The notes under the pieces were generated by a model. It searched no databases. It worked only from the letters and a program-made list of their open reading frames with translations, and was not told the origin of the DNA. From assembly GCA_951799445.1 (NCBI GenBank), contig OX637296.1:13640001-13704000 (forward strand): DNA of 64,000 nucleotides. Direction: 5' to 3'. Origin of the DNA: Pseudisothecium myosuroides. Its lineage: Eukaryota; Streptophyta; Bryopsida; Hypnales; Lembophyllaceae. Shown here piece by piece: positions 60,501 through 64,000 of the stretch. How positions within the stretch are numbered: the stretch's first letter is position 1; every line of letters starts with the position of its first letter. The translations under genes and the position numbers were made by a program.

Positions 60501-63500
60501 ATGCTTGCTGTAAGTTCTAGCCATTCCTCAGATTTGAATCAAATCCTCGTCCCCTTTTTTTTTATAAAATATGCTAGATTAATCATTTTTGGATGACATG
60601 CGACATCAATTTCTTTTCTTCTGAATGCATGGGCTTTTCATTAAAGAATCTTTCAACACTTACAAGCTATTCTAGATTCAATGTGTCATAATTTTAGTTT
60701 TCCTTGTAATGAACGCAATTGCCTTCGTGCACGCCAAGTGTGGACAATGGGGACCTCATCTATTTTAGATGCTTTTAAATTTCAGACCTCAGTACTCGTA
60801 ATGCGTAGGCTTGTCCTTAGACATGTTTGATTCTTCTCCAAGCTATTCCATTGGAGATACTCTCTTATTTGAGTTGTACATGTCCTTTATGCCAAAGCTT
60901 CTCAAGAGGCATGTTGTAGAGTGTCTCAATCTATTTCATTTCATATGCTATATTTAATTCTTTTTCCGTTTCTTCCATGCAGAAGCTTCTCATTAGGCAT
61001 GTGTTGGACACAATGCACTGTGAAAAGAATCTTGCCGAAAATCTGCTGAAGACAGTTTTTGGAATGAAAGATGGCCCTGCGGTTCGTGAAGACATGAAAG
61101 AGTCGGGTTGCAAACCTTCCTTGCATCTTCGAAGAGCAGAACCACCAAACACGGGATTCCATGTTCCGAAAGCACCGTACATCCTCTCCGAAGAGAATAA
61201 GAAGAAGTTCATTGAGAGGATATCCAACTTGAAAGCTCCGACGGGATACATGTCCAACATGAAGTCACGTATTTTTGCAGACGGTACACTCCGTGGACTC
61301 AAAAGTCATGACTACCACGTCCTCATGCAGCAAATTTTCCCAGTATGTATCATTGGTCTGTTGCCACCTAGAGTAGAGAACGCTATTATGCATCTCAGCT
61401 CCATTTTCAGGAAAATATGCTCAAAGACTGTGGACCCTGCATTCATGGACATCATGACTGAGGAAGTGGCTGTTGCCTTGTGTTTGATTGAACGTGAATT
61501 CCCTCCGTCCTTTTTTGACCCCATGACTCACCTAGTTGTGCACTTGGTGGAAGAGCTGTACCTATGCGGTCCTGTACATAATCGTTGGATGTATCCTTTG
61601 GAGAGGTATATGAAATATTTAAAGTCATATGTCCGGAACAAGGCTAGACCAGAAGGTTGTATGGCAACCGGAAATGCAGCAGAGGTTGGACTTGGCCTAT
61701 GCACGGAATACATTCAAGACTGTGAGTCCACTCGTCAACGAGTATGGGATGCAGAGGAAGAACCAGGAGACATTGGCGAGGTTACTTCCTCGATGTACTC
61801 CACCAGATTTCTTTCCCTACAGGAACGCATGTGGGCACACTTGTGTGTTCTCAGTAACTCCACATGCATGGCAGCATTGCAAGAGTGAGTTGTAATTTCA
61901 AACCTGCAAAATGAGCAAATGCTGGAGTTTTTCCTTTGCTTCCTGGCTTACAATGTTTGAATTTCTTAGAGTGATGCGGTGTTGAACATGCAGTGTACCT
62001 TATTGTTGCAAACCAAGGTCGTTGACTTTTCTGATTTGTGTACATGCTAAGTTACTAAATTAATATTTTTGTCGAAGCAGGATTCATAGTCGCCTGTCTT
62101 TGGAGGTCCAACGCAATAGAGATGCTTACAGGCTAGGAGTACATCCGAGGCAAAGAAGACGTTTACAGTACCCTCATGGCTTAGAAATAATTCCACAGTT
62201 TCCACAGTGGTTGGAGGAAGTGGTTCAGCAAGGGCAGCAGAACTTTGAAGACGATGTCATTGATTTGTCCATGCCGCCGAATGTGAAGGTCCGATCATTC
62301 AAGTCCATGAAAGCCTATGGAATGCATTTGAGAGTGTCATCAGCTGAGAGGAATTTGGTGACAGCAAATTGTGGAGTGACTGTTACGTGCGAAACCATGC
62401 AGCAGAGTGGCCCGTCCGATGTCAATCCCGTGTTGGGGTCTCTCACTTATTACGGAAAAATAATTGAAATATTGGAGTTGGACTACGGACGACTTAAGCC
62501 AATTGTACTGCTATGCGATTGGATTGAACCTATAAGAAGAGGTTCAGCAGCGTGCGTGAAGGAAGACAGTTATGGTTACACATTTGTCAGGTTCAGCAGA
62601 CTGATGCGGAGATCGTCAAATTCGTTTGTGTTCCCATTGCAAGTGTCCCAAATTTTTTTCAGCAACGGCCTTGATGAAGGAGACTGGTCTACCGTTCTGC
62701 ATGCAGATTCCCGATCCACACGGGTATCGCAATCCCTGTTGGGAAACCGCAGTTTGTCGTCATTTGACGTGGATGGCAACTCGTTCGTACATAGAACTTT
62801 GGAAGAAGAGGACGCGGACGTCCTTGATGATGACGGTGTCGGGCACAGAGAGGGGGAAATTATTACAGAGCATGATCTGTTACGCGCACATGTGTATGTA
62901 GAGAACGAAGCGCAGCAGGTAGAGGAAGAGGGATCTGAGGATGACACTTTGCTTGAGTTTGAAGAAGACGAAGAGGAGGACGTACATGCATTCCTGGATT
63001 GAGCGCAGGAGTAGGTACAGAATTATGTTCCCATCTTTTCATGTTTGTCCTTTGAATCCTCGTTGCATTGACAGCATTGCGGTCATATGCGCCTGTTCAT
63101 TGGCGAGTGATAAAATGCTGGACATTCAGAAAGTGCTCTCCCGTCAGTTAGAGCTTAATCTTTCAGCCTCATTCTTCCTTATGTCAGTCATAAAGCAGAT
63201 GAAGGTGGTTTTTCTTGTGGGGGTCATTTTGTGAGTAGTTGTTAACCCCCTTTATAATTTCTTTCCAAATGCAGGCTAATTGAATTACTTGACAAGACAT
63301 GCACTGCAGTATGAGGAGATGACTTTTGAAAATTAAGTGTTACTTGGATATGTCATGTCCACATCAGCAACACTCCGTTTTTGTAAGTACAATGTCAGCT
63401 CTGTAATACTGGGGGACTGGAGGACATGCAATGAAGTTTTCAAAACGGTTTTCTTTTCATAAAAGTCGAAATGTTCACTACAAGTCATGAAAATGCAAAT

Positions 63501-64000
63501 GTTTCTTGTATTCTGATTAAATTCACAGATGTGTACGATTAGTACATACGAGGACGTCAACAGGAACGCTTTTGAAAGCATTGAAGGGTCTTCGTGGTGG
63601 ACACAACAGTGCCGTTACGAATGTTATTTTTTGAACTTCCATCTTGGTTGATTGCATTCCGACGTTCGCCAGTAGCATTACAGTCAAACGTCTTGGAGAA
63701 AATTGTGGAGTGTTACTCAATGTCACAATGGCAGGTAGTGTTATGCGCATTGACGTATGTGAATTTAAAAATAAAGAAATTTTTCAATGTACTTTTACTA
63801 GGTACCCTAATGTTCCGGGACCGGCTTCAGTAGAAATTTATGTGTTCAGAAGAATGGACGAGTGATGCAAAGGAACTTCTGGTATCTTCCTCTTCTTGGA
63901 TTAGTGAATTATCATTCACGGATGCAGAGAAGCCATTTGTGGTCTGGATTAACAATTGGAAGACAGGTTACCAGAAGGGAAGTCTTCAAATGGTGGTATT
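57519..64000. repeat. Second copy of the 45,119-51,600 segment
   Basis: Starts at the first base after the N run and follows the first copy without a visible difference to the window edge. Confidence 0.95.
58237..63002 (+). CDS. CACTA transposase, tnp2/TNPD type, second copy
   Basis: Same gene as at 45,837, shifted by 12,400: exons 58237-58452, 58983-60434, 60983-61884, 62081-63002. The predicted 1163-aa product and all introns look identical to the first copy. See that entry for domains. Its status as a real second gene depends on whether the duplication is genuine or an assembly artefact. Confidence 0.8.

Overview
This is a stretch of nuclear DNA from a land plant. The host genes I recognise are a photosystem I antenna gene (LHCA5), a plastid lipocalin (LCNP), a LysM-receptor-type pseudokinase and a nuclear-encoded group II intron maturase with a mitochondrial-type presequence. 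The genes have several GT-AG introns and are islands in AT-rich, transposon-rich sequence. The species cannot be named from the window; a non-seed plant such as a moss is a guess.

Layout. 1-9.8 kb is mostly AT-rich intergenic DNA with several small CACTA-type terminal-inverted-repeat elements and an (AT)n tract. 9.86-11.6 kb (minus) is the maturase; splicing to an upstream exon supplies an ATG and an Arg-rich presequence. 15.4-17.8 kb (minus) is LCNP in six exons and 18.8-21.1 kb (plus) is LHCA5 in six exons. They diverge from a shared ~1 kb intergenic region. 22-24.1 kb holds a 140-nt fold-back, a TTAA-flanked inverted-repeat element that looks piggyBac-like, and a pogo/Emigrant-like MITE. 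24.7-26.8 kb (minus) is a kinase-domain gene lacking all three key catalytic residues. 28.4-35.3 kb is gene-poor and carries two more TTAA-flanked elements.

From 35.3 kb to at least 50.6 kb lies what looks like one large CACTA transposon. It has a CACTAC end with subterminal repeats at 35,319, a tnpA-like gene on the minus strand (36.2-39.6 kb), and a four-exon tnp2/TNPD-type transposase gene on the plus strand (45.8-50.6 kb, 1163 aa in my model). No right-hand terminus is visible before a 200-base run of N at 57,319-57,518.

After the gap the sequence restarts as a copy of 45,119-51,600 (constant offset 12,400) and continues to the window end, so the transposase gene appears twice. Because the copy begins exactly at the scaffold gap, an assembly duplication is at least as likely as a recent tandem duplication.

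How the genes relate: LHCA5 (PSI-NDH linkage) and LCNP (sustained photoprotective quenching) both act at the thylakoid and share an intergenic region. The small CACTA element at 3.6 kb has ends resembling those of the large element and may be mobilised by its products. No bacterial-style operon, CRISPR array, tRNA or rRNA was found.
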